Position numbers and translations under genes: made by a program. The notes beneath the pieces are model-generated. The model did no database searches. It had not been told where the DNA came from and saw nothing but the letters and a program-made list of their open reading frames with translations. Shown here piece after piece: positions 63,022 through 64,000 of a DNA stretch of 64,000 bases. The stretch's first letter is position 1; every line of letters begins with the position of its first letter. Source of the DNA: Roseobacter sinensis (lineage in GTDB: Bacteria; Pseudomonadota; Alphaproteobacteria; Rhodobacterales; Rhodobacteraceae); contig NZ_JALIEB010000019.1 of the NCBI RefSeq assembly GCF_025755255.1, forward strand, positions 1 through 64,000, read 5' to 3'.

Positions 63022-64000
63022 TCAGGCGATGAAATCGCTTTCGGTGTCGAAGCTGTCGACGCCGGCCAGCAGCACGGAGCCGTTGTTGCCGAGGGTCAGC
63101 AGCGTGCCGCCGTCCACGGCTTCGACCGCCAGTTCGGGTCCGAAGTCGGGGCCGAAGTCGGAGAAGTCCAACCGGTCGACGCCGCTTTCGAAGTCGCTGA
63201 TCGTGTCGTTGCCGAAGAGCCCGCTGAAAGCAAAGGTGTCAGCGCCTTCGCCGCCGATCAGGATGTCGTTGCCATCCTGACCGTTCAGCAGGTCGTCGCC
63301 GTCTTCACCCGACAGGGTGTTGTCGGCATCCGACCCGATGATGACATCGCCATCACCCGACCCGATCACATTCTCGATCGAGCTCAGGACGTCGGTTTCG
63401 ATCACCTCGTCGATGACATCGAGGCCCGAGACACCGATGCTGGCCGCACCGTCGACGGTGGCACCGGCATCGACCAACGTGTCCTGCGCGATGGGACCGT
63501 TGATCCCGGCAGGCGCATTGTGCAGGTGGATCGCAGAGGCCACACCCGGAGCGGGCGTCTGCAGGTCGGCCTCATTGAGCCCCGTCACAGTCAATTCGGA
63601 CGAATAGACCACGTCGCCGTCTTCGGTGAAGCGGATCGTGACCGTCGCTTCGCCCGTGGCCGCGCTGTCCGAGGTGGGTCCGGGCTCCTGGCTTGCATCC
63701 AGCGATCCGGCGAGCTCAATCACGCGGTCGTGCCCCGTGCCGGTGTCGCTGACGACCTCCAATTGGCCACGGATCTCCCCTGCGAGGAACTCCGATGTGT
63801 GGATGTTGTAGTAGAGGTTCCCCGCGAGGGCCTCGGCCACGAATCCGGCAGCATCGTTGATGTTCGCCGTGGGTTGCAGCGACGCTCCGACAACGACGTC
63901 CTGCACCGAAACGGAGAACCCGGTTTCACGGGTCGCCGTGCCGTTGCCGGTCGCGCCAAGGTTCACGGTCACCGCCACATCCTGATCCGAGAAATCAGCC
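63022..64000 (-). CDS. CHRD/RTX calcium-binding secreted protein (partial, N terminus beyond window)
   Basis: At least 325 residues; the frame stays open to the window edge, so the N terminus is missing. It holds the end of one CHRD-like domain (YYNIHTSEFLAGEIRGQL), a second one (ELAGSLDASQEPGPTS to AIHLHNAPAGINGPI), then hemolysin-type calcium repeats of GGxGxDxLxG type (for example GEDGDDLLNGQDGNDILIGG). It ends in an uncleaved C-terminal secretion region with FGNDTISDFESGVDRLDFSD. CHRD domains bind or sense ligands in chordin and in bacterial surface proteins. It is 63 nt upstream of its likely exporter. Confidence 0.87.
   Translation of the reverse strand, partial: ADFSDQDVAVTVNLGATGNGTATRETGFSVSVQDVVVGASLQPTANINDAAGFVAEALAGNLYYNIHTSEFLAGEIRGQLEVVSDTGTGHDRVIELAGSLDASQEPGPTSDSAATGEATVTIRFTEDGDVVYSSELTVTGLNEADLQTPAPGVASAIHLHNAPAGINGPIAQDTLVDAGATVDGAASIGVSGLDVIDEVIETDVLSSIENVIGSGDGDVIIGSDADNTLSGEDGDDLLNGQDGNDILIGGEGADTFAFSGLFGNDTISDFESGVDRLDFSDFGPDFGPELAVEAVDGGTLLTLGNNGSVLLAGVDSFDTESDFIA

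Overview
The window looks like a chromosomal segment of a marine alphaproteobacterium of the Rhodobacterales (Roseobacter group). This rests on the high GC content, the run rpmH-rnpA-yidD, ttcA, yidC, MOSC, yihA, argB, an aapJQMP general amino-acid transporter, an ATP12 chaperone gene, a DUF1194 protein, a VPLPA-type C-terminal sorting signal and roseobacter-style protein families throughout. The assignment is from gene content and order only; no rRNA is present.

Region by region. (1) 0.2-4.0 kb: tRNA-Arg, an orphan sensor kinase, and a MerA-like flavoprotein paired with a TVP38/TMEM64 membrane protein. (2) 4.0-14.6 kb: a structured inverted-repeat element, then a mostly plus-strand housekeeping run for ribosome and RNase P protein, membrane insertion (YidD, YidC), tRNA thiolation, an EAL protein, arginine synthesis and small redox genes. 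Many stops and starts overlap as ATGA. (3) 14.6-24.8 kb, minus strand: the amino-acid ABC transporter, then an overlapping run crcB-rluC-like-HAD-ATP12 plus rarA and a periplasmic Deg protease. (4) 24.9-40.9 kb, minus strand: the spc and alpha ribosomal-protein operons (rpmC to rplQ). This cluster is interrupted twice: an acyltransferase with a preceding terminator lies between rpmD and rplO, and a 5-kb plus-strand cassette lies between adk and rpsM. The cassette carries three tandem paralogues of a family I do not recognise, plus a DUF1194 protein. The upstream S10 part of the cluster (rplP and beyond) is absent. (5) 41-53 kb: accessory DNA with a C-terminally anchored exported protein, a 2OG oxygenase-like protein, a chimeric AraC/amidase remnant, an amine oxidase with a divergent TetR regulator, an ABC-F protein, and a DJ-1/PfpI gene divergent from a GlxA-type regulator. 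(6) 53.2-58.7 kb: one minus-strand operon of RpiR regulator, substrate-binding protein, permease, ATPase and histidine phosphatase, preceded by two matching palindromes. It looks like an importer for a phosphorylated metabolite. (7) 58.9-64 kb: a LysR regulator and a type I secretion operon whose first gene encodes a CHRD/RTX protein that runs off the window edge.

The most interesting item is the three-gene paralogous family at 27.7-31.2 kb. All three proteins begin with a tail of the form LQx(K/R)AxxSxxVxQLxxxQ, which I associate from memory with proteins of extracellular contractile injection systems. They share a core with invariant THxxGP and HPSRG motifs. Second are a dispersed three-hairpin repeat with two copies here and the structured element upstream of rpmH.
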